Shown: piece by piece, positions 19,200-31,750 of the stretch
How the letters are laid out: each line of letters starts with the position of its first letter
Position numbering within the stretch: the stretch's first letter is position 1
Assembly: GCA_963709175.1 (NCBI GenBank)
Contig: CAVPVK010000006.1
Span: forward strand, 273,776 to 337,775
Direction of reading: 5' to 3'
From: JANXQG01 sp963709175
Lineage (GTDB): Bacteria; Planctomycetota; Planctomycetia; Pirellulales; Thermoguttaceae
DNA length: 64,000 nt
Program-made: the position numbers and the translations under genes
The notes under the pieces: generated by a model
Told to the model about the DNA's origin: nothing
The model's database searches: none
What the model saw: the letters and a program-made list of their open reading frames with translations, nothing else

Positions 19200-20786
19200 T
19201 TACCGCATAGCAGAAAAGGGTGTTGCAGTAGAGGGCTCAATTACCGGTTTCTCTTCCGTGAAGAACCGCTCCACGACCTCCCGCGCCGGCGGACGCGTCA
19301 CGAGCGAGACGAGCACCAGCATCACCGCCGCAATGCCCACGATCGTAGCGGCGGGCAACATGCCCAGGAACAGATAATCCTTGTTCGCCCCCCAGCCCGA
19401 TTCATGGAACAAATAGCCCCACGCAGCCAAGGCGGCCACGATCGACCCGATCGCGCCGGCGGTGGTCACCCGCCTCCAATAGAGCGAGGCGAAGACTAAC
19501 GGGAAAAGGCCGGCAAAGCCAGTAAAACACCAGACGCCCAACGTATAGACCGAGCGCGGGGCTCGGAGCGAAACAAGGTAAGCCACCACAACGATCGCCA
19601 CCACGAGCGAGCGGCCCAGCAGGATCCGTTGCCGGTCGCCCAGTCGCTTCTCGCCGAAAAGGCGCACGAGGATGTCGTGAGTAAACATGCTGGAAAGGGC
19701 GAGAAATTGCGAGTCCAGCGACATCGTGGCGGAAACAATGCCCACGCCCAGAAAGCCGGCAACCGTGGGGTTGGTCAGTTTCTTCACGAGAATACCGAGG
19801 ACCTTGTTCGGTTCATCGAGGTGGGCGGGGATGACGGGCATGCCTTTGAACGTGGCGATCGAGGCCCAGATTCCCAGCAGGATGCAGGGGGCCCACACGA
19901 ACATGATGAAGATCGGGTGCAAAATCACCACCGGGCGGAAGGTCTTGATGTTCTTGGCCGTCATCCAATGCTGGAAAAGATGCGGAAACATGCCGACCGA
20001 TAAAGGCACGAACATATAAGAGAGGAATTCCATGTGGCCAATGCCGTGTTCGCCTTGGCCCCGCACCAGCAAGTTCGGATGTTCACTGGCCACCAGCGCC
20101 GAAGCGGCATCGGCGCCGCCCAACTTGCCGACGATCAGGAACAGGATTACTCCACCCAAGAGAAGCAGCACGGTGGCGTGCAAGCCGTTGGCAAAGGAGA
20201 GGCTGCGCATGCCGCCCCCGAAGACATACGTCAGGACGGTGACGCAAACCATGGCCGAGCCTAACCACGGTGGAATGCCGCCGCTGGTCTCAATCCTATC
20301 CGTTGGAAAAACCGTAGGGAACGCGCCTGCGGTGACGGTTTGGATTATGTTCCCGGAGCCCAAGATATTGATCACCACGTAGGGCACGACCCAGCCCACC
20401 AAGATGGGAAAGAGAATGAAGCCGATCGCGGGACTTTGAAAACGATCGGTGAAATACTGGATTTGCGTGCTGTAGCCGAAGCGCTTGCCGTGATACCAGA
20501 GCTTGGTGCCGATAAGGAAGAAGCAAGCCGAATGGATCAGGCCCGACCAGGACGCCATCTCGCCATACACACCGATGCCTCGCCGGTAGGCCTCGCCCGC
20601 GCTGCCCACCAGCGCGAAGGAGGTCATGGTGGTGCCGAAGATCGTCATCACCAGCAGGAAGGCTCCGCAGCCGCGGCTGGCAAGGAAAAAGTCGACGGCC
20701 GAGTTCCGCTTATGGCCAATGGAGCCCAGCAGCGCCACTGTGACCAGAACGAGCAGATAACCGCAGATCATGTAGAAAGCTATCAC
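19200..20786 (-). CDS. Sodium:solute symporter (SSS family)
   Basis: An intact 528-residue polytopic membrane protein of the SSS family. Signals include VDFFLASRGCGAFLLVMT near residue 30, GTTMTSFALVGSAGEAYRRG, and VGIVSATMSLDSQFLALSS at the sodium-site region, with about 13 TM helices. The substrate is unknown; organic acids, sugars or amino acids are possible. It directly follows a DUF3311 gene (52 bp gap). DUF3311 proteins are known small partners of SSS transporters. Confidence 0.92.
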   Translation of the reverse strand: MIAFYMICGYLLVLVTVALLGSIGHKRNSAVDFFLASRGCGAFLLVMTIFGTTMTSFALVGSAGEAYRRGIGVYGEMASWSGLIHSACFFLIGTKLWYHGKRFGYSTQIQYFTDRFQSPAIGFILFPILVGWVVPYVVINILGSGNIIQTVTAGAFPTVFPTDRIETSGGIPPWLGSAMVCVTVLTYVFGGGMRSLSFANGLHATVLLLLGGVILFLIVGKLGGADAASALVASEHPNLLVRGQGEHGIGHMEFLSYMFVPLSVGMFPHLFQHWMTAKNIKTFRPVVILHPIFIMFVWAPCILLGIWASIATFKGMPVIPAHLDEPNKVLGILVKKLTNPTVAGFLGVGIVSATMSLDSQFLALSSMFTHDILVRLFGEKRLGDRQRILLGRSLVVAIVVVAYLVSLRAPRSVYTLGVWCFTGFAGLFPLVFASLYWRRVTTAGAIGSIVAALAAWGYLFHESGWGANKDYLFLGMLPAATIVGIAAVMLVLVSLVTRPPAREVVERFFTEEKPVIEPSTATPFSAMR

Positions 20787-20838
20787 GGGAGTTTTTCAGT
20801 GTTCGGATTGGGATTGGAGATCTGAGATTTGAGGTTTC

Positions 20839-21093
20839 TCAGTGGCTCGGCACATCGCTGGCGGACGATTCGGCCGATAGCCTTTCGAACTGAGCGGGCC
20901 AGGCATTGAACGCCGCCCAGCCCCAGAGGACCGACGCGGCTAGTGAGATCAATATCTGGTAGGCCAGCCCGATCGGCAGGAAGCCAAAGACCAGCGAGCC
21001 GTTGTTCCAGAACCACCAGTCGTGGTGGAGGACGACGAGGATTGCAAAGAAGATCCACATCAGGGTGCGATTGCGGGCGTAACGTGAGGACAC
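20839..21093 (-). CDS. DUF3311 small membrane protein, symporter partner
   Basis: An 84-residue protein with two TM helices (residues 10-30 and 36-62) and the DUF3311-like pattern HHDWWFWNN, LVFGFLPIGLAYQI. DUF3311 genes sit directly before SSS symporter genes in many bacteria, as here. It overlaps the end of the aldehyde dehydrogenase gene by 34 bp, so it is part of the same operon. Confidence 0.8.
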   Translation of the reverse strand: MSSRYARNRTLMWIFFAILVVLHHDWWFWNNGSLVFGFLPIGLAYQILISLAASVLWGWAAFNAWPAQFERLSAESSASDVPSH

Positions 21094-22514
21094 GTAACCT
21101 CCATCTTCTCTCTTTGGAACGCTCTGGGCTGATACAAGTGGGTGAAAATATTTCCTTCATGCGGCTGATCCCACTGCAAGACGCTCGTCGGCACCGGGCC
21201 CAGGTTCAGGCGTCCGATCTCGTGCCGGGCCAGCAAGCGGCGTTCCAACCGCGGATCGCCGGTCAAGGCCGTGACCACAAGACTGGGACCGAGCGTATCG
21301 ACCAGTTCGGCCTGCGGCACCTCCATCACGCTGACGAAGGGGAACAGGTATTCCTGATTGGCCAAGGGATTCTCTGGATCTTCGCAGTAGATCACCGTCG
21401 GAAGCAGGTACGTGCCGCCTTCGAACTCGACCAGCCGCGGTCCGCGAAAACGGGCGGATACGTCCTGCGCGCCACCCTGGGCCAGACCCCGCTCGATAGC
21501 CGCGTCGATGCCGCGGGCCGTGGCCGGATCGGCGAAGGCCGCCAAAAGGGCCGCGGCGTCTTCGCGCGGCCGCGGGTGAATTTCTGCCAACCGCCGCGCC
21601 AGGGCCTCGGCCAGTTCGCGGCCGTGCGAAGGCGTCCGTACGCTCGAGGCGTTAATGCACGAACGCCCACCGTTGGAGGCCACCGAGGTGACGATCAAAT
21701 CGAGATAATCGGGCCAGGCCTCGGCCTTGTCGGGCCCCAGCAGCACTTTGCTGTAACCGGGGCCGTGGATTTCGACCCGCGGGTCGCCTTGCCACGCCTG
21801 CACGGAAGGGCCCGAGCCGAACATCATGGCCGCGCCGCACTTCCGCAAGATCACGCCGGCGCCGTCGTGCCCCGACGGGTAAAAGCCAAAAGCCGCTTCA
21901 GGGAAGCCGGCCGCGCGGAGCGATTCCACAATCCGCAGCGGCGTCCACGGCTCGCGCTGGCCCGGCTTCAAGGCCAACGGCATCTTCAAGGCCAGGGCCG
22001 GCAGCCAGAGGGCATGCACGCCGGGCGAGTTGGCCGGCAGCACCGCGCCGAACCGCCTGGCCTTCGGGGCGTAACTCACTACGTGGCCGTCGCGCAGCCC
22101 GTAGCCGCGGTCGAGCACCTCCAGATCAAGGCCGCCGGTGAGACCATCGAGGATCGCCGCCATCTCCCGCATAGCCGACTCGATCTTCGCCGTATTCTGC
22201 CGGCAAAGGACGTGCGGCAGCCCAGTCGTCGCCGATTGCGCGGCAATGAACTTGGTGGGCGATTGGAGGCTGTCGCCCACCGGCAGCGACGCGGTCATGA
22301 AGTTGTCCGCGGCGGCGCGGAACATGTCGAGGATCTCGTCTACGCGCAGATCTTGCAGCGGCGTCCAGGCATCCTCACGCAAGTCGCGGGAGATCAGCCC
22401 CGGATTGGCCAGGCTCAGCCGCGCGACGGGCTCGCCGCTGGCGTAGTCGGGCAGGACAAGGGTTTCCTTGCTCGTGTACGGGCGGCCGTGACGGAGGATG
22501 GGAACTGTGAACAC
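21060..22514 (-). CDS. Aldehyde dehydrogenase / acyl reductase (LuxC-like role)
   Basis: A 484-residue ALDH-superfamily protein. It contains FGAVLPANSPGVHALWLPALALKMPLALKPG as the cofactor-binding beginning and the catalytic Cys in SNGGRSCINASSV. The GTG start at 22514 lies one base after the stop of the adenylating enzyme gene. ALDH proteins paired with a LuxE/PaaK-like activating enzyme typically reduce an activated acid to its aldehyde, as LuxC and LuxE do. That this pair does so is inference; oxidation of an aldehyde is the alternative. Confidence 0.82.
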   Translation of the reverse strand: MFTVPILRHGRPYTSKETLVLPDYASGEPVARLSLANPGLISRDLREDAWTPLQDLRVDEILDMFRAAADNFMTASLPVGDSLQSPTKFIAAQSATTGLPHVLCRQNTAKIESAMREMAAILDGLTGGLDLEVLDRGYGLRDGHVVSYAPKARRFGAVLPANSPGVHALWLPALALKMPLALKPGQREPWTPLRIVESLRAAGFPEAAFGFYPSGHDGAGVILRKCGAAMMFGSGPSVQAWQGDPRVEIHGPGYSKVLLGPDKAEAWPDYLDLIVTSVASNGGRSCINASSVRTPSHGRELAEALARRLAEIHPRPREDAAALLAAFADPATARGIDAAIERGLAQGGAQDVSARFRGPRLVEFEGGTYLLPTVIYCEDPENPLANQEYLFPFVSVMEVPQAELVDTLGPSLVVTALTGDPRLERRLLARHEIGRLNLGPVPTSVLQWDQPHEGNIFTHLYQPRAFQREKMEVTCPHVTPAIAP

Positions 22515-22515
22515 G

Positions 22516-23588
<1,073 letters not shown>

Positions 23589-23589
<1 letters not shown>

Positions 23590-25014
23590 CACTTCACCTT
23601 CTTCACGTCGCACGAAGCCCCTTGCTCGATAGCGTAGAGCTTCTCCCGCGTATTGATGAACAGCACGCCGTTGGCCGCGACGGGCGTCGTATAGACCGAG
23701 CCGCCCATGTCAACCGTGCTCAAGATCTTCTTCTCCTTGCCGGCGGCGAAGACCGTGACCTGCCCGTCCTCGGTGCCGATGAAGACCTTGCCATCCACGT
23801 AATAGGGCGAGCACCAGACGGCCGAGCCCATCTCGTGCTTCCAGAGGACCTTGCCGGTGTCGGGGTCGATCGCGCGGAAGTTGCCGGAGAGATCGCAGTG
23901 ATAGAGGATGTTGTCGATGATGGAAACGGTCGCCAGACCGCGGTTAACCTCGTGGTTGCTCCAGGCAGCGCCGGTCTTAGTAATGTCGCCCCGCTTCGTG
24001 CCGTCGACGGCGTACATGTGTCCCGGTCCCTCGCCGTGCTCGGGGTCCTGACCCATGGCGATGTAAACGCGGTCGTGCCAGATCACGGGCGTAGCCAGCA
24101 GCTCGTTCCGCGTGCCCAGTCCGCCGAGTTTATAGACCGTTCCCTCGGGATTGCACTGGAAGGTCCAAAGTTCCTTATGGGTCTCGGCGTCGAAGGCATA
24201 CAGCCGCCCGTCGCCGCCGGCGAACACGACCTGCTTAACGCCGCCGATCACGCCCACCGCGGGACTCGACCACTGCCCGTGGAGAATCTTGTCGCCGGGA
24301 CCAACATTGTCCCAAACGACCTCGCCGCTGGTCTTGTTGACGCCGATGAAGCTGGGGGCGTCCGGGGCGGGAATGACGACGTGGCTCTCGTCGACGCCGT
24401 TGCCGGTGACGATGTAGACCAGGTCGCCGTCGATGTTCGGCGAGCTGGCCGACATGTTGTGGGGAAAGACGCCTGAGCTCCTTCATCATGTCGAGTTTCC
24501 AGATGACCTTGCCGCGACCACTGCCGTCGTTCATGCCGTTCACGTCGGCGCAAACCAACTCGCAACGGTTGCTGACATAATAGACGCGGTTGCCTTCCAC
24601 ATTGCAGGTCGAGCAGATGCCCTGCTTAGGCCAGTCATTCACGCGGCCAGCGGCCAGCTTGTCGTGCACGATCTGCCAAAGGAACTTGCCGTCGGACTCG
24701 CGGAAGCACATCATCACGCCTTTGTCGCCCTTGATGCTCGGCTGCCGCCCGGCCTGGTTGTTGGTGCCGATGAAGACCTTGCCCCCGGCCACCACGGGAT
24801 TGCTGAAGGCCTGCGAGCCAAGCTGCGCAACCCATTTGATGTTCTTGCCCGTGGTCACGTCCCACCTGTCGGGGATGTTTTTCTCCGCGGTGTTGATCAT
24901 ATTTCGCTGTTGCGTCCCGCCCCACATGGGCCAGTCGGCGGCAACGGCGGGCAAAGCCCCAAGGGGCAATAAACCGAACGCGATGATAAAGATGATAAAG
25001 TGGTAGGATTTCAT
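23589..25014 (-). CDS. PQQ-like beta-propeller protein, exported (one frameshift)
   Basis: About 474 aa with a signal peptide (residues 1-25, FIIFIIAFGLLPLGALPAVA) and WPMWGGTQQRN, the usual planctomycete propeller start. Blade motifs recur (VVAGGKVFIGTNN, VYYVSNRCELVCADVNG, VFIGTEDGQVTVFAAG). The frame breaks at about 24474: removing one T (plus strand) joins MMKEL to GVFPHNMSASSPN, a segment typical of this family. PQQ-like folds in planctomycetes are mostly non-enzymatic periplasmic or surface propellers. The end overlaps the next gene. Confidence 0.85.
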
Positions 25015-25099
25015 GTAGGTTGGGTTATAGTAGTAAATCTGACTTCGAGCTTCCCGCCGCCACCGGGCCTCTCCCGATGGCGACGTTTACATTTGAGTC

Positions 25100-27321
25100 T
25101 TAACGGTAAACCTTGACGTTCTTAAAATACAGCGGCGCCATCGTGCTGTTGGCATAGATCCCGGCTGCGCCTTCGTAGTTCGGTTGCGGATCGTCGGCCT
25201 CCAGCGTCCATGCCTCCGGCTCCGCATTGCCGCGCGGCCAGACCTTGGCATAAATCTTGCCCGCTGCCGAGGGCGCTCGTCCACGACCTCGACCTTGAAC
25301 TTCATGCGATACCAGGTATCCGGCGTCCAAGGGAAATCGAGCTTCTTCTCGAACCGCGGGCCCGGCAGCCAGGAGAACACCCGCAGCTTTTTGCCATTGC
25401 CGTACAACTCCAGCACGTAGCGGTCGTTCGTCAGGCCCACGTCGCCACGGCGGCGGCCCTCCTTCAATCCCATTACGTCGGCCTCGACGGTGTAGCCCGC
25501 CGGGATCGGCGCCGTGATGAAGCCCAGCGAGCGGTTGAAGATCGGCCCGTTGTCGTCGTGCAGCTTCTTCAAGACCTTCGAACCGTCACGGGTCTCGATC
25601 TGGTACTTCACCTTCGAGACGCCGACCCACCAATTGATAGGATCACCGTCCTTGAACGATTCAAAGTCTTCGCCAATGGGCAGATCGGGAACGACCCGCA
25701 CACGGGCCGTGCCCACAATCTTGCCGAGTTGAACCTGGACTGCGCCAATGCCTCCGTGCTTACCGGCCGTAAACCGGCCTTGAGCATCCACCGCTCCCAG
25801 CTTCAAGGGAAAGGTGATCTTCGCTGGACCGCCGTTCTCGATTGGGCCGATCAGCCTCCCGTGCCGGTCGTAAGCTGTGAACTCGAATTTCTGCTTCTCC
25901 CCCGGGTGCATCAGCACCTCCGCCGGCCGGACCAGAAGCGCGGCAGGCACCTTCTCCAATGGGGCCTCGGCCGCGGTTTCGGCCCCAGAGTCGGAGCGCG
26001 AGGCGCTTCCGGCCCCGGCAAGGCCGGCGTCCGGCTTGCCAAAGCAGACCATTTCCGTCGTCGTGAAAAAGGCGATCCGTCCGTCGGAGATGGCCGGCGA
26101 GCCGAAGATCTCGACGCCCCCTTCGCCGCCGGAATTGAAGTCGATGCCGTCGATCTTCTCGCAGGCGTTGCCCATGTCCTTGAGGATCACGAACGTGCCG
26201 TTGGCCGTGGTGAGGTAGATCTTGCCGTCGGCCCAGACGGGCGAGCCCTTGCCGATGCGCCCGGCCGTGAACTGCCAATATTTCTTGCCGCTGACGGCGT
26301 CGAAGCAGTGCAAGACGCCACTATTGCTCATCACATAAAGCCGGCCTTCGTGGAGCAGCGGCGAGGCATAGCCCGCGTCGATGCCGTCGCAACGCCACAG
26401 CTCGTGGGTCTTGGTCACGTCGCCATGCCCGCGGCCGTCGACGCATATTACCCGCCCCATGGCCGTCGAGTCGTAGTTCTCCTCGCTATGCGTGATGTAG
26501 ACCCGATAACCGTCGACGACCGGCGAGGAATTCAACCCCCGTTGGCTGGCCGCGAAGCCCCAGACCTTTTCGCCGGTGCGGGCCTTGATGGCGTACAGGT
26601 AGCCATCGGCGTTGCCGGCGATGATCAACCGCTGGCCGCCAATGACCGCGACGACCGGGCTGGAATAGGTCGGATCTTCCGGCTTGCCACCCGGTGTGCC
26701 CCACCAGACCACGTCGCCCGTCCGCTTGTCGAATGCCACAAAGCGATGCGAGCCGACGGCTTGCGGACCAAAGCTGGAGTTGTTGAAGGCCACGACCACC
26801 CGGTCTTCGTCGATGATCGGCGTGAAGGTTCGCCCGCCGTAACCGGTGATGCGGCCGTAAAGCTCGACGGTCGACTTGGACCAAAGGAGCTTGCCTTCGC
26901 GGTCGAGGCAGAGGACCAGTCCCTGCACCCCATTGGCGTAGACATTCCCCGTCTCGGGATCGACCGCCAAGCTGGCCCAGCCGACGCGGCTGTTGGGCAC
27001 ATCGGTATGGAAGCAATTGAACTTGTAGTGCCAAAGGTCCTTGCCGGTGGCCGCGTCCAGGGCGAAGACCTCTTCCTGCTCGGTGACGCCCTTGCCAGTG
27101 AGGTTGATGGCGAAGAGGCGGCCGTTGGAGATGACTGGCGTCGAGTGGCCGCCGTAAGGCACCCGCCAGAGGATGTCTTGGGTGGAGCTTGTCAGGCCGG
27201 TTTCCAACGAGACGCCGTTTTGGAAGGGCCCCCGCCAGGCGGCCCAATCGCTGCCGCAGGCGACCGCCGCCATCAGGGTCGCCAGCCCGAACCCAGCCAG
27301 GCAGGTCAATAATCTCTTCAT
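25100..27321 (-). CDS. PQQ-like beta-propeller protein with C-terminal lectin-like domain (one frameshift)
   Basis: About 740 aa. The start at 27321 has GAGGAA upstream and gives a signal peptide (LLTCLAGFGLATLMAAVAC) followed by WAAWRGPFQNGV. Residues 60-430 form propeller blades (GDVVWWGTPGGK, GKKYWQFTAGRIG). A linker and an Ig-like segment follow, then a concanavalin-like jelly-roll (GEDFESFKDGDPINWWVGV). Near 25271-25280 one base appears lost; the correct C-terminus, APSAAGKIYAKVWPRG to LYFKNVKVYR, lies in the next frame and ends at 25100. The next propeller gene starts 85 bp downstream on the same strand. Confidence 0.85.
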
Positions 27322-27596
27322 TTCCAATTCCTCGCTACGAGATGCCGGACCGCCGTCCGATATTTTTGACAACTAAATGTATCAATATTCGCACAAGGGC
27401 CGCGGAAGTCAAGTCAAAGGGAAAAAATCAACGATGGGGAAATGGCGGTAACCGGCCGCTAGCTTCTGGCGACTGCGGCGGATCTAAGAACCCTGTAAAA
27501 AACTCGCCGCACTTGATCTTCCGCCGACTCGTTGATAATAAATAAAATAGTAGGGAGGTTGCCGGGCAGTATACAATCGTAATTGAGTTAATTGTC

Positions 27597-30500
27597 ATGG
27601 AAACGACCAATCCTATCGTGGACTCTTGCGATGAGGCGGCCGCAGGGGCCGTAGCAGAACGACCGCAATACGTCGTGGGCATTGGCGCCTCGGCCGGCGG
27701 GCTGGAGGCCCTGGAAAGGTTCTTTGAGAAGATGCCCGCCAAGACGGGCATGGCCTTCATCGTCGTCCAGCACCTTTCCCCCGATTTCCGCAGTCTCATG
27801 GACGAATTGCTGGCCCGGCGGACGCAAATCCCTATCCGCCGCGTCGAGGATGGCATGGCCGTGGCCGCCGATACGATCTATCTCATGCCCCCCAAGAAGG
27901 AGATGATCGTCTCTGATGGAAAACTCCTGCTGACCGACAAGGATCCCGGCCCGGCCCTGACGCTGCCCATCGACCATTTCTTCCGTTCCCTGGCCCAGGA
28001 CGCGGGCGAGTCGGCCATCGCCGTGGTCCTCTCCGGCACGGGCAGCGACGGCTCACGCGGCATCCGCGCCATCCACGACTCCGGCGGCCTGGTGCTGGTG
28101 CAGAGCATCGAGACCGCCAAGTTCGACGGCATGCCCAAGAGCGCCCTGGAAACCGGCGTGGTCGATTTCGCGCCTGCCCGTCGAGGAAATGCCGGGAACC
28201 TTGCTGCGATTCGTGCACCATCCCTTGGCGCAAGGGAACGGCCCCTTCCGTGCGACCGACGCCGTCCGGGAGACGGCCATGGACACCATCTACCGCCTCC
28301 TCCGCGACCGCTACGGGATCGACTTCACGCATTACAAGCCCAACACGGTCGCCCGGCGGACTGAGCGGCGATTGCTTTTGAACCACTCGCTGGACCTCGA
28401 CGATTACGCCAAGCGGCTGGAGCAAGACCCGGACGAGCTGAACCTGCTCTACAAGGACCTGCTGATCGGCGTGACGCGGTTCTTCCGCGATCGCGAGGCC
28501 TTCGAGCGGCTGGAGAAAGACCTGCTCCCCGAGGCCCTCACGGCGATTCCGCCCGGCGAGGAGTTTCGCGCCTGGGTGGCCGGCTGCGCAACGGGCGAAG
28601 AGGCATACTCGCTGGCAATCCTCTTGCAGGAGCGGATGGAAGCCCTGCGCCGCCCCGTGAAAATGAAGATCTTCGCCACGGACGTGCATCGCGCGTCGTT
28701 GGATTTCGCCAGCCTGGGCGTGTATGGCGAGGCGGCCCTGGCGGAAATGGCCCCCGAGCGCCTGGCCCGCTTCTTCGTCCGCAAGAGCGATGGCTACCAG
28801 GTGGCGGCCGATTTGCGGCAGATGGTGGTTTTCGCCCAGCACAACATCATCAAGGACGCACCGTTCACCAAGCTCGACCTGATCAGTTGCCGCAACCTGG
28901 TGATCTACTTCCAACCGCTGGCCCAGAAAAAGGCCCTCTCGCTCTTTCATTTCGGCCTGAGGACCGGCGGCATCCTCTTCCTCGGGCCAAGCGAAAGCCC
29001 GGGCGAGCTGCTGGAAGAGTTCGACCCCTTGGACGCCCATTGGAAGATCTACCGCAAGCGCCGCGACGTGCGACTGCCCGCCGATCTCCGCCTGCCGCTG
29101 ACGATCGCCGATGCGCGGCTGCGGCCGACGGGCGTTGCCCCGCTGCCGCATGCCGCCCAGGCCGACATTCACCTGCTCGGCGCTTACGACGCGATCCTGG
29201 AAGAACACATGCCGCCCAGCCTGCTGGTCGACGAGAAACGGGCTTTGGTGCAATCGTTCGGCGGCGCCAGCCGCTACCTGCGGCTCCGCGACGGGCGGGT
29301 CTCCACCGACCTCTTGGACATGGTAGACCCCGATCTGCGGATGGCCCTGGCCGGGGCACTGCAACGGGCCAGCAAGGATGCGGCGCCGGTGGTCTACAAG
29401 GGGCTCCGCGTGAACCTGGCCGACGGCCAGCGACTGGTGAACATCACCGTCAAGCCGATCCGCAACCTGCGTTCGAACCGGCCGTATGCCCTGGTCTCGC
29501 TGGAGGAGCTTCACGAGACCCTCGGCCCCTCGGCCGCCGAAATCAACTATCGCCAGGCCTCCGACGAGCAACTGCAGACGGTGGAAACGGAACTCCGCTA
29601 CACCAAGGAGAATCTGCAGGCCACGATCGAGGAGTTGGAGACCAGCAACGAAGAGCTGCAGGCCACCAACGAGGAACTAGTCGCCTCCAACGAGGAACTG
29701 CAGAGCACCAACGAAGAACTGCACTCCGTCAATGAGGAACTCTATACGGTCAACGCCGAATTCCAGAAGAAGATCGCCGAACTGACCGAGCTGAACGCCG
29801 ACATGGACAACCTCCTGGCCAGTACCGAGGTGCACACGGTGTTTCTCGATCGGGACCTGGCCATTCGCAAGTTCACGCCGCGGATCGCCGAGGAGTTCAA
29901 TCTCCTGCCACAGGACCTGGGGCGGCGGATCGACAACTTCACGCACCATATCCGCTTCGAGCCGCTGATGGACGAACTCCGCCGCGTACTGGAGACCGCA
30001 GTCCCCTTCGAGCGTGAGGTCCAGGACCGCCGCGGCGAGTGGTTCTTGCTGCGGATCCTGCCTTATCGCTCGGGTGGCAGCGTGACGGGCGTGGTGCTGA
30101 CGATGATCCACATCGAGCACCTGAAACGGGCTGAGGCCCGCGCCCGGGAGAACGAACGGCAACTGACCGGGATCCTCGAGAACTCGCCCACTCTGGTGGC
30201 CGTCAAAGACACAGACGGCCGCTACCTGCTCATGAACCATTCCTTCCGCAGCCTCCTGCGGCTGAGCGACGACGAGGTGGCCGGCAAGAGCGACTACGAC
30301 CTCTTCAATCCCGATCTGGCCGAGCAGCTCATGGCCAACGACCGCAAGGTCGTCAGCCAGGGCGTGATCGTAAACGCGGAAAAAGTCCTGCCCAATCCCG
30401 GCGGCCCGCGGACGTACCTCTCGGTGAAGTTCCCCATCCGCGACGAGTTGGGCCGCATCCGCTCCATCGGCGTGGTGAAGACCGATGTGACCCGGCTAAA

Positions 30501-31618
30501 GGACGCCGAGGCCCGCACGCGCGAGGCCCTCGCGCGAGCGCGACCGCTTTCTGGCGATCCTCTCCCATGAGCTCCGCAATCCGCTCAGCGCGATTCTCAA
30601 CGCCTCGCAACTGCTCCAGGCCAGCAAGGGCGACGGCCCGCTGGCGGCGGATTCTTACCGCGTCATCGATCGACAGGCCCAGCACATGGCCCGCTTGCTC
30701 GACGATTTGCTGGACGTCTCGCGGATCGCGCATGGCCGGATTACCATCCGCAAGGAGCGGCTCGACCTGGCGTCCGTGATCGAGCAGGCCATGGATTCGG
30801 TCCGCCCGAAGATCGAGTCCCACCGGCACCAGGTGCATGTCGAGCGGCCCACGGAGCCGCTGTTCGTGGAGGGAGATCGCGTGCGGCTTTCGCAGGTGGT
30901 GGAGAACTTGCTGGCCAACGCCGCCAAGTACACGCCCGACGGCGGCCGCATTGCCGTCATCCTGGCGCGGCAGGGCGACAAGGCCGTGGTGCGGATCCGC
31001 GACAACGGCCGTGGCATTCCCGCCGAGATGCTGCAATCGGTCTTCGATCTTTTCGTGCAGTCCGACGACACGCTGGACCGCGCCGACGGCGGCATGGGCG
31101 TCGGCCTGACGCTGGTTCGCTCGCTCGTCGAGCTGCACGGCGGCAGCGTCACGGCCACCAGCGACGGGCCGGGCAAGGGCAGCGAATTCGTCGTTTCCCT
31201 GCCTTTGGGCCAGGCCGTCGCGACGACCTTGACAGCGCCCCGCGAGGCCCCGCCAGCCAAGGGTGCGCGGGTGCTGATCGTGGAAGACAACCCCGACAGC
31301 CGCGAGATGCTCAAGGCCCTCCTGGAACTCGACGGCTTCGCCGTTGCCGTGGCCGAGAATGGCACGGCGGGCCTGGAGGCGGTTTGCCGCCATCAGCCCG
31401 ACGTGGCTCTCATCGATATCGGCCTGCCCGGCCTCGACGGCTACCAGGTCGCCCAGCAAATTCGCGCGGATGCCCAAAACGAGAGCATGCGGCTGGTGGC
31501 GCTCACCGGCTACGGACGGCCGGAAGACCACGCAAAGGTCTTGGAGGCTGGCTTTGACGCCCACATGGTCAAGCCTATCCGCGTCGAGGACCTTTATCCG
31601 CTGTTGCGGCCGCGGTAG
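27597..31618 (+). CDS. CheB-CheR-PAS-histidine kinase-receiver fusion (two frameshifts)
   Basis: A single protein of about 1,340 aa joins five signalling modules. CheB methylesterase: GIGASAGGLEALE with the Ser, VVQHLSPDF with the His, SGTGSDGSRG with the Asp. CheR methyltransferase: VTRFFRDREAFERL, WVAGCATGEEAYSLA and FATDVHRASL. A heptad-rich coiled coil follows (ELETSNEELQATNEELVASN), then two PAS domains, a HisKA domain (FLAILSHELRNPL, phospho-His), an HATPase (ENLLANAAKYTPDGG, DNGRGI, GGMGVGLTLV) and a receiver (VALIDIGLPGLDGYQ). Extra bases near 28173 and 30535 break the frame, but the protein reads smoothly when each is removed. CheB/CheR-PAS kinases of this kind are usually not flagellar chemotaxis proteins. 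Confidence 0.9.
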
Positions 31619-31750
31619 GGACCAGATCTACTTCAGAACCAGATCTACTTCAGGACCGCGCCCAGCGTCCGCGCCCAGAGGGTGCGGAAATAGTTGTCCT
31701 CCCCCACGGGAAAGCTCTTGAAACGCCCTTGATACAGGCGGCCGCCGCGA

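Noticed and set aside
25210..27312. 700-residue plus-strand frame
   Set aside because: Antisense to the PQQ-like propeller gene, with no recognisable domain.
27883..29571. 562-residue minus-strand frame
   Set aside because: Antisense to the CheB/CheR kinase; composition rich in His/Gln/Arg typical of shadows.
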